A stretch of 64,000 nucleotides of DNA from Elusimicrobiota bacterium (GCA_027452025.1 DAIDHI010000035.1:104262-168261), one strand, 5' to 3'; positions 8,001 through 16,866 are shown, counted from the first letter of the stretch. Made by a program: numbers and translations. The notes: generated by a model not told the origin, from the letters alone.

Positions 8001-10252
8001 GCCGTCTGCCGACAGGCAAGCTCGAAAAAGAGGCCTTTTCGGGCCATGAGCTCGTCGTAGGTGCCGGCCTCTTTGAGCGCGCCGCGGTCGATGACCAGGA
8101 TTCGGTCGGCGTCGCGGATCGTGCTCAGGCGATGCGCGATGACCAGGCGGGTGACCTTGAGCTTGGAAAGGCTCTCCGTCACGATGGCCTGGGTGCGGTT
8201 GTCCAACGCGCTGGTGGCCTCGTCGAAGAGAATGATGCGCGGCTTGCGCGCGAGAGCCCGCGCGATGATGAGCCTCTGGCGCTGGCCGCCCGAAAGCGTC
8301 GAGGCGCCTTCGCCGATGATCGTCTGCATCCCCATGGGCATGCCGCGGATGTCGTCGGCCAAGCCAGCGGCCTCCGCGGCCGCCCAAGCCTCCTCCATGG
8401 AGAGCGGCAGGCCGCCCACGATGTTGGTGTAGACGTCTCCGGCGATGAGGCGGGCGTTCTGCAAAACGGCTCCAATCTGCCGGCGGATGGCCGTGACGTC
8501 GTGCTTGGCCAGATCCTTTCCATCGTAGTAGACGGCGCCGAGCTCGGGCTTTTCGAAACCCAGGAGCAGGCGCATGAGGCTGGACTTGCCCGAACCCGAG
8601 GGACCAACGACGGCCACGAACTGCCCCGGCTCGACATGGAAAGAGACGTCGTCGAGGACCCTCGGCCCATCGGCCCGGTAGCGGAAGGAAGCGTGCCTGA
8701 CGTCGATACGCCCTTGCAGGAGCCCCGGATGCGCCTTGGAACCGTCGTCTTCGGGGACGGCCTCGAGGATGGGCCTGGCGCGCGACCAGAGCGGGCCCAC
8801 GGCCGCCAGCTGCAAAGCGGTGGCGCTCAGCGACGTGCCCGCCGACAAAAACGTCGAGAACGCGGCCGAGAAGGCGATGAAATCGCCGACGGAGATCGGC
8901 GCGGCGCCCGGGTTCGAGGCTCCTGGATGCAGATTGGCGTCGACGACGTAATAAAGGACCATGGTCGAAAGGACGGGGATGAAGCCGTTGAACACGGAGG
9001 CGTAGGCGCCCAGGCGCTCGGCGGAGAACGCCGCCTGGCAGGACTCCGCGTAGCGGCGGCTCCAGACGGCGAAGGCCCGGGGCTCGGCCGCGCTCACGCG
9101 CAGCTTGGAGATGCCGTTGAGCAGCTGCAGGACCAGGCCGCCGAGCTTGCCCTCGAGCTCGGTAAGCGCGTAGCGCTTGCGCAAGGACAGCCACATCACG
9201 GCGATCTGGAACGCGGCCACGGCGGCCAGGACCAGGCAGGCCACCAGCGCCAACTGCGAATGGTAATGGAACAGCAGGAATAAATTGAAGCCGCCCTGGA
9301 GGCTGGCCACCGTCGAGGCGAGCACCGAGCCGCTGATGAGCTCCCGCATCGAGTTGACGGCGTTGGCGCGCATGGCGAGGTCGCCCACGGTGTATTCGCG
9401 AAAGAAGGGCGCCGGCAGCCGCAAGAGCCGGTCCCACACGGCGGCCTGCACGCAGCCGCCCCACTTGCCTTCCACGCGCAGCAGCGCGATCGCCTGAGTG
9501 AACGAGAATGCGGCGCTGGCCGCGGCCGCGGCGATGAGCCCCAACGTGAAGTGCGCCAGGCCCGCCCGGTCCGCGCTCGGCACGACCACGTCGAAGATCT
9601 TGCCGGTGGCCATCGGGATGGCCATGCCGAGCAGGGCTCCGAGCACGCCTAGGGCGGCCGCCATGGCGACGTCGCGCGCCATGTCTCGCCCGAAAAACGC
9701 CAGCAGGCCCCGCAGCCCCACCTTTCCGTCCCCGAAAGGGCGATAGAGCGCGTAGGCGAAAGGGTGAAGAGCGGCCGCCGCCGCCCCATCGAGCGGCATG
9801 CGCGCGCCGGCCGCGGGCTCCAGAAGCTCGTAGCGCCCCGGCCCCAGCGGCAGGACGGCGACCGGCTCCAAGGCGTTGTCCTTGGCGTCCGGCCGGCCTC
9901 GAAAGGCGAGCAAGGCGCCGCAATCCGTCTTCCACCAGTCGCCGCGCAGCGCCACGCGGCGATGGCGCACGCGCGAGGCGGCGCAAACCGCCTCGACGCG
10001 GTGCCGCAAAGGAAGGCTTTCCGGGATGGCGGGCGGCGGCGATAACGCGATGCCCTCGGCCCTGGCCACGGCGGCGCAGGCGCGCGAGAGCGCGTCGTCG
10101 AATCCTTCCCAGCCCCGCGGATCGAAGCTCTCGGGCGTCTCGACGACGGCCGCCAAGTCCTGCAGCGCGCCGGCATACATCCGCTCGTCGAGCAGGGCGC
10201 GGCGTCCGGCGCGCTCCTCCTCGCGCGGGGCGTCGTCGAGGGCCTCAGGCAT
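7997..10252 (-). CDS. NHLM-type ABC exporter, second subunit (no peptidase)
   Basis: A 751-residue ABC exporter half-transporter. About 200 N-terminal residues precede the membrane domain but lack the C39 Cys-His-Asp triad, as in the second ABC protein of NHLM bacteriocin clusters. The ATPase domain carries Walker A GPSGSGKSS, signature LSGGQRQRL and Walker B ILFDEATSALD. The ATG at 10252 overlaps the end of the upstream ABC gene by 8 bases. It probably pairs with the peptidase-containing ABC protein to export the processed peptide through HlyD and TolC. Confidence 0.88.
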   Translation of the reverse strand: MPEALDDAPREEERAGRRALLDERMYAGALQDLAAVVETPESFDPRGWEGFDDALSRACAAVARAEGIALSPPPAIPESLPLRHRVEAVCAASRVRHRRVALRGDWWKTDCGALLAFRGRPDAKDNALEPVAVLPLGPGRYELLEPAAGARMPLDGAAAAALHPFAYALYRPFGDGKVGLRGLLAFFGRDMARDVAMAAALGVLGALLGMAIPMATGKIFDVVVPSADRAGLAHFTLGLIAAAAASAAFSFTQAIALLRVEGKWGGCVQAAVWDRLLRLPAPFFREYTVGDLAMRANAVNSMRELISGSVLASTVASLQGGFNLFLLFHYHSQLALVACLVLAAVAAFQIAVMWLSLRKRYALTELEGKLGGLVLQLLNGISKLRVSAAEPRAFAVWSRRYAESCQAAFSAERLGAYASVFNGFIPVLSTMVLYYVVDANLHPGASNPGAAPISVGDFIAFSAAFSTFLSAGTSLSATALQLAAVGPLWSRARPILEAVPEDDGSKAHPGLLQGRIDVRHASFRYRADGPRVLDDVSFHVEPGQFVAVVGPSGSGKSSLMRLLLGFEKPELGAVYYDGKDLAKHDVTAIRRQIGAVLQNARLIAGDVYTNIVGGLPLSMEEAWAAAEAAGLADDIRGMPMGMQTIIGEGASTLSGGQRQRLIIARALARKPRIILFDEATSALDNRTQAIVTESLSKLKVTRLVIAHRLSTIRDADRILVIDRGALKEAGTYDELMARKGLFFELACRQTA

Positions 10253-12422
10253 TGGCCAACCTCGCGTAGAGCCCTTCGGCGTCGCGCATGAGCTCCTCGT
10301 GGCGCCCGCGCTGGACGACATTCCCCTCGTCCAGCACCAGGATCTCGTCGGCGTCGCGGATCGTGCTCAGCCGGTGCGCGATGATCAGGCAGGAGCAGCC
10401 GCGGCGGCGGATATTCTCGCCGATGAGGCGCTCGGTGACCGGATCGAGGGCGCTCGTCGCCTCATCGAGCACGAGCACCGAAGGGTTGGTCGCCAGCGCC
10501 CGCGCGATCTCCAGGCGCTGGCGCTGGCCGCCGCTGAGATTTCGGCCGCCTTCCTCGAGCATTCCGTCATAGGCGCCGGGCCGAGCCGTGACGTCGTCGT
10601 GGATGCAGGCGTCCACGCAGGCGCGCACGATCTCGACGTCGGGCGTGCTCGAGTCCCAGAGCGTGAGGTTGTCCTTGAACGGCCCCTCGAACATGACGAT
10701 GTCCTGGTCGACCATGGCCACCGACGAGGCAAGCGAGCGCCGCGGCACCAAGCGGCGCGGCGCGCCGTCGAGGAGTATCTCGCCTTCCCAGGGCTCGTAA
10801 AGTCCGGCCACCAGGCGCGAGATCGTGGACTTGCCGCAGCCGCTCGGCCCGACGAGAGCGACGACGGCACCGGGCGCGATGACCAAGTCGAGCTTGCTGA
10901 TGAGCGCCGGCTTGCGGCGCGAATAGCCGAAGGTCACGCCTCGCAGCTCGACGCGGCCGGAAAGCTTCTTGATCGGGCCCGCGGCCGCCGCCGGCGCGCA
11001 GGCCTGCGGGTCGAGACGGTGCGCCAGCACGTCGTCGAGCCGCCCCATGTCGGCCTCGGCCCCTTGGAGTTTTTCGAGCAGCTTCATGCAGCTCTTGACC
11101 GGCTCGAGGAACGCCGCCATCAGTCCCTGGAAGGCGACGAGCATGCCGAGCGTCATGTGGCCCTGGACCACGCGCAGCCCGCCCAGGCCCAGGAGCAGGG
11201 CGTCGGCCATGCCCTGCATGACCGCCGGGACCTGCACGAGGGCCGCCGCCGTCGACTGCAGCTCCTGCTGGCAGGCCGAGAGCTTGGCCTGGTAGCCGGA
11301 CCAGGTGGCGAAGAAGTCCGACTCGCTACCCGTGGCCTTGAGGCTTTCGATCGCCTGAAGCCCGCCCATCGACACGCCCATGAGCTTGCCTTCCTCGCGG
11401 CCCAGGCGCCGGCTGCCGTCGACGCGCGCCAGGCGCGCCTTCTGGCAGACCCAGGCGTTGACGACGACCACCAGGACGGCGACGAAGAACAGCGGCCGGT
11501 CAATGGCCAGCATCAGGGCGCCGTAGAAGACGATGAGCACCAAGTCGACGGCGGACGACGTCAGCTGGCCGGCCACCAAACTCGCCACGCGCCGGTTGAG
11601 CGCGACGCGGTTGGCCACGTCGCCCGCGTAGCGCTGCGTGTAGAATTCCACCGGCAGGCGCAGCAGATGCCAGAAGAACTGCCCGGCTCCGGCCACCGAG
11701 AGCTTGGCCTGCAGCCGGACGAGCGTCTTTTGCTGCAGCCACAGCAGCGAAGCCCGCACGACCGCGGCCGCGGCCATGGCCAGCAGAAGGGGCCTGAGCC
11801 AGTCCGTCATCCCGCGGACGAGATAGTCGTCGACGAAGACGCGCCCGAAGGTGGGGATCGCCAGGCCCGGCAGCACCAGGCCGAGCCCGGCCAGGCCGAC
11901 GAACCACAGCGCGCCCTCGGAGCCGCGCGCGCGCCGCCGCAGCGCCGGCCACAGGCTCGGCCGTCGCCCGTGCCTGCGAAACTGCGGGCCGGGAGAAAAA
12001 GAGAGGGCCACGCCGGTAAAGGCCGCGTCGAACTCGCTCCAGCTCACCGTCCGCGGCCCGCAGGCGGGATCGTTCAAGTACACGATGTCGCCGCGGAAGC
12101 CTTCGACGACGACGAAGTGGTTGAAGTTCCAGAAGACGATGACGGGCAGTTCCATGGCCCGCAGCTCGGCGGGCTCCCTGCGCCAGCCCTTCGCCTCCAA
12201 GCCGTACACGCGGGCGGCTTCCACGACGTTGCGGGCGTTGCTGCCGTCGCGCGAGACGTCGCACTGGCTCCTCAGCTCCTCGAGAGGCACCCAGCGGCCG
12301 TAATAGGCCAGGATCATGGCCAGGCAGGCGGCGCCGCACTCGGCGGCCTCCATCTGCAGGACGGTCGGGGTTTTTTTGCGCGCGTTTCGCGCGGGAGCCG
12401 CGGCGGGAGCGGACGCGCTCAC
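10245..12422 (-). CDS. NHLM-type peptidase-containing ABC exporter (C39)
   Basis: A 725-residue protein beginning at GTG, which overlaps the hlyD stop codon (GTGA). The N-terminal C39 cysteine peptidase keeps its oxyanion Gln23 and triad Cys29, His102 and Asp118; it cuts leaders after Gly-Gly, which the precursor has. A six-helix membrane domain follows, then an ATPase with Walker A GPSGCGKST, signature LSGGQRQRL and Walker B LVLDEATSALD. It is the processing and export half of the NHLM system. The GTG start is chosen because the protein then begins a normal distance before the Gln/Cys motif. Confidence 0.9.
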   Translation of the reverse strand: MSASAPAAAPARNARKKTPTVLQMEAAECGAACLAMILAYYGRWVPLEELRSQCDVSRDGSNARNVVEAARVYGLEAKGWRREPAELRAMELPVIVFWNFNHFVVVEGFRGDIVYLNDPACGPRTVSWSEFDAAFTGVALSFSPGPQFRRHGRRPSLWPALRRRARGSEGALWFVGLAGLGLVLPGLAIPTFGRVFVDDYLVRGMTDWLRPLLLAMAAAAVVRASLLWLQQKTLVRLQAKLSVAGAGQFFWHLLRLPVEFYTQRYAGDVANRVALNRRVASLVAGQLTSSAVDLVLIVFYGALMLAIDRPLFFVAVLVVVVNAWVCQKARLARVDGSRRLGREEGKLMGVSMGGLQAIESLKATGSESDFFATWSGYQAKLSACQQELQSTAAALVQVPAVMQGMADALLLGLGGLRVVQGHMTLGMLVAFQGLMAAFLEPVKSCMKLLEKLQGAEADMGRLDDVLAHRLDPQACAPAAAAGPIKKLSGRVELRGVTFGYSRRKPALISKLDLVIAPGAVVALVGPSGCGKSTISRLVAGLYEPWEGEILLDGAPRRLVPRRSLASSVAMVDQDIVMFEGPFKDNLTLWDSSTPDVEIVRACVDACIHDDVTARPGAYDGMLEEGGRNLSGGQRQRLEIARALATNPSVLVLDEATSALDPVTERLIGENIRRRGCSCLIIAHRLSTIRDADEILVLDEGNVVQRGRHEELMRDAEGLYARLANA

Positions 12423-13486
12423 AGGCCGAGGTAGGACTTGAGCGCCGGCAGCGCGAGCTCGATGGGCCGACGGCGGTCCACGATCACTCTCGCCTCTCCC
12501 ATCATCCCCGCGGCGACGGGGATCTCCGGCCCCTCGGAGGCCGACCACTTGAATCCGCTCGGGCTGTTCGGGTCGCGTTCGAGGGCGATCTTGACGAGGA
12601 AGGGCGGGCCGTCCTTGGTGAGCTGATCGTCGAGGGACTGGCTGCGGGTGAGCTCGTAGAGCATATTTGCGCGCACGGGCAGCTCGGAGCCGAACGCCAC
12701 CTTGCCCTTGATGAAGCCGTATTCCTGCTTCGGAAACGACGCCGGCGAGACCTGAGCGTCCATGCCCACCTTGGCTTGGTCGCCGACGTTGGGGATGAAC
12801 GCCAAGGCCATCAGAGGCTCGTCGTCGTCCATGATCGTGAGCACCGGCGCGCCCGTGCGGATCATCGTCGAAGGCGAGGTGACAACCTCGACGACGCGCC
12901 CGGCCTTGAGCGCCCGCACCTCCGTGGCGTGCTTCTGCTGCACCGTGCCGACGGCGAGCTGCGTCTGGACGGACTCCAGATCGGCCTTGGCCGTGTTGAC
13001 GGCGTCGGCCGCGGATGCCGCGTCGGCGGCGGGGATCAGGCCCATGGCCGCCGCCTCTTTCTTGGCCTTGGCCTGCTTTTCCAGGAAGGGGATCTTCTGC
13101 CTCAGGCCGGCGAGCCTGGTCTCCAGCTCTTGGCGCGAGCCGCGGCTCTTGACCGCCTGGGACTCCTCGAAGACGTGGGCCACGACCTCGCCCGGCTTGA
13201 CGTGATCGCCCTCCTTGACCAGGATGTCGCTGACGAAGCCATCCCCGGTGGAGTAGACCTCGTCGACGCCCTCCGGCGGCATCAGGATCATCTTGCCCGA
13301 GATCGTCGTAGGGATGCGCCCGAGGATGGACCACAGCAGCACGCCCGCGAGCACCGCGACGATGGCGAGCAAGGCGACCCAGGTCTTGGGCGTCGTCACC
13401 TGGACGAGGGTATCCAATTGCTCGGGCGTCGAAAGGCGCTCGAGGGCCGACTTGCGGAAGATCTGCGCGCCGGGCAACGGAGCCAT
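12419..13486 (-). CDS. HlyD-type periplasmic adaptor, NHLM system
   Basis: A 355-residue membrane-fusion protein: a short cytosolic N-terminus, one membrane helix (about 36-55), then a lipoyl/hairpin/beta-barrel HlyD architecture. It bridges the ABC exporter and the TolC channel. It is the first gene of the minus-strand export operon. The ATG at 13486 is preferred over an upstream TTG because a TAAAAT -10 box ends 7 bases before it, suggesting a leaderless message. No ribosome-binding sequence is evident. Confidence 0.86.
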   Translation of the reverse strand: MAPLPGAQIFRKSALERLSTPEQLDTLVQVTTPKTWVALLAIVAVLAGVLLWSILGRIPTTISGKMILMPPEGVDEVYSTGDGFVSDILVKEGDHVKPGEVVAHVFEESQAVKSRGSRQELETRLAGLRQKIPFLEKQAKAKKEAAAMGLIPAADAASAADAVNTAKADLESVQTQLAVGTVQQKHATEVRALKAGRVVEVVTSPSTMIRTGAPVLTIMDDDEPLMALAFIPNVGDQAKVGMDAQVSPASFPKQEYGFIKGKVAFGSELPVRANMLYELTRSQSLDDQLTKDGPPFLVKIALERDPNSPSGFKWSASEGPEIPVAAGMMGEARVIVDRRRPIELALPALKSYLGL

Positions 13487-13493
13487 CGGACCT

Positions 13494-13499
13494 ATTTTA
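13494..13499 (-). promoter_or_regulatory. -10 element of the export operon (hlyD)
   Basis: TAAAAT on the minus strand, 7 bases before the hlyD ATG, in the 56-base gap shared with the divergent fabG-like gene. The -35 region is weak. If used, transcription would begin at or next to the start codon. Confidence 0.45.
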
Positions 13500-13505
13500 G
13501 CAGCT

Positions 13506-13536
13506 TTGACGGCGGCGTGACGGGCTTTGGTAGAAT
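13506..13536 (+). promoter_or_regulatory. promoter of the fabG-KS-ACP-KS operon
   Basis: TTGACG (13506-13511) and TAGAAT (13531-13536) are 19 bases apart; the ATG follows the -10 box by only 6 bases, predicting a leaderless transcript. The element lies back to back with the hlyD promoter, so the two operons could be co-regulated. Confidence 0.5.
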
Positions 13537-13542
13537 CTCCCA

Positions 13543-14280
13543 ATGGGCCGCTTCGAGGGCCGGACGGCGATCGTCAGCGGCGGCGGCCGCGGCATCGGGC
13601 GCGCCGTCGCCTTGCAGCTGGCGCGGGAAGGCGCGCGAGTCGTCTTCAGCTTCGCCGGCGACGAGAAGGCCGCCGCCCTGACCGAAGCCGCCGCCGGCGG
13701 GGCCGCCGTGGCCGTGCGCGCCGACGCATCGTCGCCGCAAGCGGCCCGGCTCCTGGCCGACGCCGCGCGCCGGCGCTTCGGAGGCTTCGACCTGCTCGTC
13801 AACAACGCCGGCATCGTCCGCTCCTCGATGGTGGCCTTCATGGACGACGAGCAGTGGAGCCAGGTGCTGCGAGCCGACTTAGACGGCCTCTTTTATCTCA
13901 GCCGCTTGGCCGCGCAGACCTTCCTCAAGCAAGGCCGCGGCGCCATGGTCAACGTGGCGTCCTTGACGGCTTTCCACGGAGCCGTCGGCCAGGCCAACTA
14001 CGCCGCCGCCAAGGGCGGCATGGTGGCCTTCACGCGCACGCTCGCCCGGGAGCTGGCGCCCCGCGGCATCCGCGTCAACGCCGTGGCCCCGGGCGCCATC
14101 GAGACGGACATGCTCCGGGCCGTTGCGGCGCCGCGGCGCGAAGCCCTGATCAATGCCGCCCCCATGGGCCGGGCGGGCACGCCGGAGGAAGTGTCCTCCG
14201 TCGTCTGCTTCCTTTTGTCCGACGCCGCCTCCTTCGTCACCGGGCAGACCCTGATCGTCGACGGCGGAACCTCGGCGTGA
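13543..14280 (+). CDS. fabG: FabG-like 3-oxoacyl-ACP reductase (SDR)
   Basis: A 245-residue short-chain dehydrogenase with the NADPH-binding GGGRGIG at 13-19, NNAG at 87-90 and catalytic Ser140, Tyr153 and Lys157. It is expected to reduce beta-ketoacyl-ACP to beta-hydroxyacyl-ACP in the cytosol. It heads a four-gene operon with a KS-like protein, an ACP and a ketosynthase (overlaps GTGA, ATGA, TTGCCTGA). No fabD, fabZ or fabI accompanies it, so the set looks like an accessory acyl pathway rather than primary fatty acid synthesis. Confidence 0.85.
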   Translation: MGRFEGRTAIVSGGGRGIGRAVALQLAREGARVVFSFAGDEKAAALTEAAAGGAAVAVRADASSPQAARLLADAARRRFGGFDLLVNNAGIVRSSMVAFMDDEQWSQVLRADLDGLFYLSRLAAQTFLKQGRGAMVNVASLTAFHGAVGQANYAAAKGGMVAFTRTLARELAPRGIRVNAVAPGAIETDMLRAVAAPRREALINAAPMGRAGTPEEVSSVVCFLLSDAASFVTGQTLIVDGGTSA

Positions 14281-15257
14281 GGCGGGTCGTCGTCACCGGA
14301 ATCGGCATCGTCTCGCCCATCGGCCACGGCCGGGAAGCGTTCTGTTCGGCCCTGGCGCGGGGCCAAAGCGGCATCCGCGACATCACCCTCTTTGCGACCG
14401 ACGGCCTGCGCGCGCGACGCGCCGGCGAGATCTCGGATTTTCAGCCTGAGGCGTTCCTCGGACCCAAGGGCCTTCGGCTGCTCGACCGCGCCGCCAAGCT
14501 CGCGCTCTGCGCGGCCCACTTGGCGCTGGAAGACAGCGGCCTCCTTTATAAAGAAGACGCCGGCGCGGAAATCGGCGTTTGCCTGGGCTCGACGGCCGGA
14601 AGCGTGCAGTCCCGCGCCGCCTACTTCGCCACGCTGCACCGCGAGGGCGTGCGCGGGCTCAACCCCGCCCTCTTTCCCAACACCGTCGTCAACTCGCCCT
14701 CCGCGCAAGTGGCGATCCGTTTCGGCCTGAAGGGCTACAACGCCACGATCTCGTCGGGCGCGGCGTCCTCCTTGCACGCGCTGGACTACGCGGCTCGCTC
14801 CATCGCCACGGGCCGCGCGCCCGCGGCGCTCGCCGGCGGAGTCGAGGAGTTGGGCGAGTTCTTCTTCATGGCGTTCCACCAGGGCGGCTGCCTCGACGAC
14901 GGCCTCGTCCTCGGCGAAGGAGCGGCCGTGCTCGCGCTCGAGGAGGCCGGGGCGGCGCGCGCGCGCGGCGCGCGGATCCTGGCCGAATACGCCGGCGGCG
15001 GCTCGTCGCTCGCGCTGCCCGAGGCGGTCGCGCTCGCGCTCGAGGAGGCGGGAGCGGCGGGCGCGCCGCCCCCCAGGACCTTCTCGGCCGACGCCGTGCG
15101 ACCGTTCATCGGCGAGTGCTATTCGGCGGGAGGCGCGTTCCAGGCCTGCGCGGCGATCCAAGCCTTGGAGCGCGAGCCGCGCGCGCTGGTGTCGTCGGCC
15201 GGCCCCACGGGCGAGGCGGCGGCGTGCGTATTTTCGAGATGGGAGAAAAACACATGA
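14277..15257 (+). CDS. degenerate ketosynthase / chain-length-factor-like protein
   Basis: A 326-residue thiolase-fold protein starting GTG (overlap GTGA). The N-terminus (VVVTGIGIVSPIGHGREAF) and GEGAAVLALE are classic ketosynthase sequence, but the nucleophile region reads TISSGAAS with Ala162 where Cys belongs, the segment with the HGT histidine is deleted and the second histidine position is Glu280 (FIGE). It therefore cannot condense on its own and is about 80 residues shorter than FabF. Paired with the intact ketosynthase two genes on, it probably acts as the KS-beta/chain-length-factor partner of a heterodimer. That pairing is inferred. Confidence 0.72.
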   Translation: MRRVVVTGIGIVSPIGHGREAFCSALARGQSGIRDITLFATDGLRARRAGEISDFQPEAFLGPKGLRLLDRAAKLALCAAHLALEDSGLLYKEDAGAEIGVCLGSTAGSVQSRAAYFATLHREGVRGLNPALFPNTVVNSPSAQVAIRFGLKGYNATISSGAASSLHALDYAARSIATGRAPAALAGGVEELGEFFFMAFHQGGCLDDGLVLGEGAAVLALEEAGAARARGARILAEYAGGGSSLALPEAVALALEEAGAAGAPPPRTFSADAVRPFIGECYSAGGAFQACAAIQALEREPRALVSSAGPTGEAAACVFSRWEKNT

Positions 15258-15514
15258 AGCAAGATCAAGCGGCCGTCGAGGCCGCCGTCCGGACGATGGT
15301 CGCCACGATCCTCGAGAAGCCCGAAGACAAGATCGGCCCCCAGGCGGACTTCGTAGACCAACTGGGGGCGGACTCCATGGCCGCGCTCGAGCTCATGGCG
15401 GAGATCGAGAAGCGCTACGGCATCGTCGTGCCCCCGGAGAACCTGCCGCGGTTCAAGTCCGTGGCGTCGGTCAGCCGCCTCGTCATGGAACTCCTGGAAG
15501 CCGAAGTTGCCTGA
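15254..15514 (+). CDS. acyl carrier protein
   Basis: An 86-residue ACP with the phosphopantetheine attachment motif LGADSMAALEL; Ser41 is the modified residue. It carries growing acyl chains for the flanking ketosynthases and reductase and may hand a finished acyl chain to a transferase. The ATG at 15254 follows GGGAG and overlaps the preceding stop codon; an in-frame ATG at 15239 is a possible alternative. Its place in this operon rather than beside fabF/plsX suggests a dedicated ACP. Confidence 0.88.
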   Translation: MKQDQAAVEAAVRTMVATILEKPEDKIGPQADFVDQLGADSMAALELMAEIEKRYGIVVPPENLPRFKSVASVSRLVMELLEAEVA

Positions 15515-16703
15515 GGCACGCGTCGTCGTCACCGGCATCGGCGTCGTTTCCGCCGTCGGGATAGGCAAGGAAGCCTTCTGGCGCGGATTGCTCGCCGGGA
15601 AAAGCGGCGTCTCGCCGATCACGGCCTTCGACCCCGCGGCCTGCCCCGTCCCGATCGCGGCGGAAGCGCAGGATTTCCGGCCCGAAGAGCACCTCGAGCC
15701 CGAGCAGGTCCGGGCGTTCGGACGCTCCTCGCAGCTGGCGACGGCCGCCGCCAAGCTCGCCTTGACCGACGGCGGAGAGCCCTCCGGACGCTGCGGGGTC
15801 TACATCGGCACGACGATGGGAGAGGCGCGCATGCAAGACGAGGCCTGCGGCGCCTGGGTCTCGGGCGGCCGCATGGCGATCTCCGGAGACCTGGCGCGCC
15901 GCGGCGCCGACAACGTCCTGGCCGTCAACGCGGCGCGCGCCCTGCGCCTCGACGCCGAGTGCCTCTGCCTGCCCACGGCCTGCGCGGCCGGAAACTACGC
16001 CCTGGGCCACGCCTTGGACCAGATCCGGCGCGGTCGCGTGCGCTGGGCCCTGGCCGGAGGCGCCGACGCGTTTTCCCGCGTAGCCCAGGCGGGATTCTCG
16101 CGCATGCTGGCCCTGACGCCGGATCGCTGCCGGCCCTTCGACCGCGACCGCAAGGGGATCGTCGTCGGCGAGGGCGCGGCCGTGATGGTCCTGGAGCCGC
16201 TCGACGCCGCGCGCCTGCGCGGCGCGCGCGTCTACGCCGAGCTCAAGGGCTACGGCCAGAGCTGCGACGCCAGCCACATGACGATCCCCCATCCCGACGG
16301 CGCCGAGGCCGTCATGCGCCGCGCGCTCGCTCACGCGGGCGCCTCCGCCGCCGACGTCGACTACGTCTGCGCCCACGGCACCGGGACGCGGCAAAACGAC
16401 CTCAGCGAGTGCGAGGCCGTCGCGCGCGTCTTCGGTGCTCGCGCCCGCGCGGTGCCCGTCAGCTCCATTAAGTCCATGCTCGGCCACGCCATGGGCGCGG
16501 CCAGCGCGCTTGAGGCCGCGGCCTGCGCCCTGGCCGTGGCCGAAGGGACGATTCCCCCGACCATCAACTACGAGACGCCGGACCCCGGCTGCCCGATCGA
16601 CTGCGTCCCAAACGCCGCCCGCCGCGTCCGGGTCCGCCTGGCGCTCAACAACGCCTTCGCCTTCGGCGGCAACAACTGCGCGACGGTCTTTTCCAAGGTT
16701 TAA
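15507..16703 (+). CDS. beta-ketoacyl-ACP synthase II-like, catalytically complete
   Basis: A 398-residue ketosynthase with the full Cys-His-His set: Cys159 in LPTACAAG, His290 in CAHGTGT and His327 in KSMLGHAMGA, plus the glycine-rich FAFGGNN near the end. It would elongate acyl-ACP with malonyl-ACP. Start is TTG at 15507, overlapping the ACP stop codon by 8 bases. It lies next to a KS-like protein that lacks these residues, the usual KS-alpha/KS-beta arrangement. A housekeeping FabF is less likely because the rest of the fab locus is absent. Confidence 0.88.
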   Translation: MPEARVVVTGIGVVSAVGIGKEAFWRGLLAGKSGVSPITAFDPAACPVPIAAEAQDFRPEEHLEPEQVRAFGRSSQLATAAAKLALTDGGEPSGRCGVYIGTTMGEARMQDEACGAWVSGGRMAISGDLARRGADNVLAVNAARALRLDAECLCLPTACAAGNYALGHALDQIRRGRVRWALAGGADAFSRVAQAGFSRMLALTPDRCRPFDRDRKGIVVGEGAAVMVLEPLDAARLRGARVYAELKGYGQSCDASHMTIPHPDGAEAVMRRALAHAGASAADVDYVCAHGTGTRQNDLSECEAVARVFGARARAVPVSSIKSMLGHAMGAASALEAAACALAVAEGTIPPTINYETPDPGCPIDCVPNAARRVRVRLALNNAFAFGGNNCATVFSKV

Positions 16704-16725
16704 GGCTGCTCTCGTCGGAAAGTGT

Positions 16726-16731
16726 TAGAAT
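16726..16731 (+). promoter_or_regulatory. -10 element of tRNA-Ile(CAU)
   Basis: TAGAAT ends 8 bases before the first base of the tRNA, directly downstream of the ketosynthase stop codon. The -35 region is not clear. Confidence 0.45.
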
Positions 16732-16739
16732 CCCGTCAC

Positions 16740-16813
16740 GCCCCCGTAGCTCAGTTGGTCAGAGCAGCCCGCTCATAACGGGTTGGTCGCTGGTTCAAGT
16801 CCAGCCGGGGGCA
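16740..16813 (+). tRNA. tRNA-Ile2 (anticodon CAU, lysidine type)
   Basis: A complete cloverleaf: acceptor GCCCCCG pairs with CGGGGGC, D-arm TAGCTCAGTTGGTCAGAGC, anticodon arm GCCCG-CTCATAA-CGGGT and T-arm GCTGG-TTCAAGT-CCAGC; no encoded CCA. The anticodon CAU allows Met or Ile2. The variable/T-arm region (TTGGTCGCTGG and the TTCAAGTCCAGC loop) matches the well-known E. coli tRNA-Ile2 much better than elongator Met, so it probably reads AUA after TilS adds lysidine. Confidence 0.85.
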
Positions 16814-16866
16814 GGGATTTTCAAGCCCTGGCCGGGCCGCGATTATTGGGCTATCCTTCTTGGCGG

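Noticed and set aside
13506-13519. Identical TTGACGGCGGCGTG before the fabG-like gene and before recA (61610)
   Set aside because: Only the first has a -10 box at plausible spacing; with GC-rich DNA a 14-base match is likely coincidental.
13487-13543. Longer HlyD starting at TTG 13543
   Set aside because: It would include the promoter region; the extra residues are not HlyD-like, and ATG 13486 follows a -10 box.
16812-16830. CAGGG/CCCTG hairpin after the tRNA as terminator
   Set aside because: Only five pairs and no T-run.
16783-16866. Extended start of the membrane-protein gene at GTG 16783
   Set aside because: It would lie inside the mature tRNA; the ATG at 16867 is preferred.
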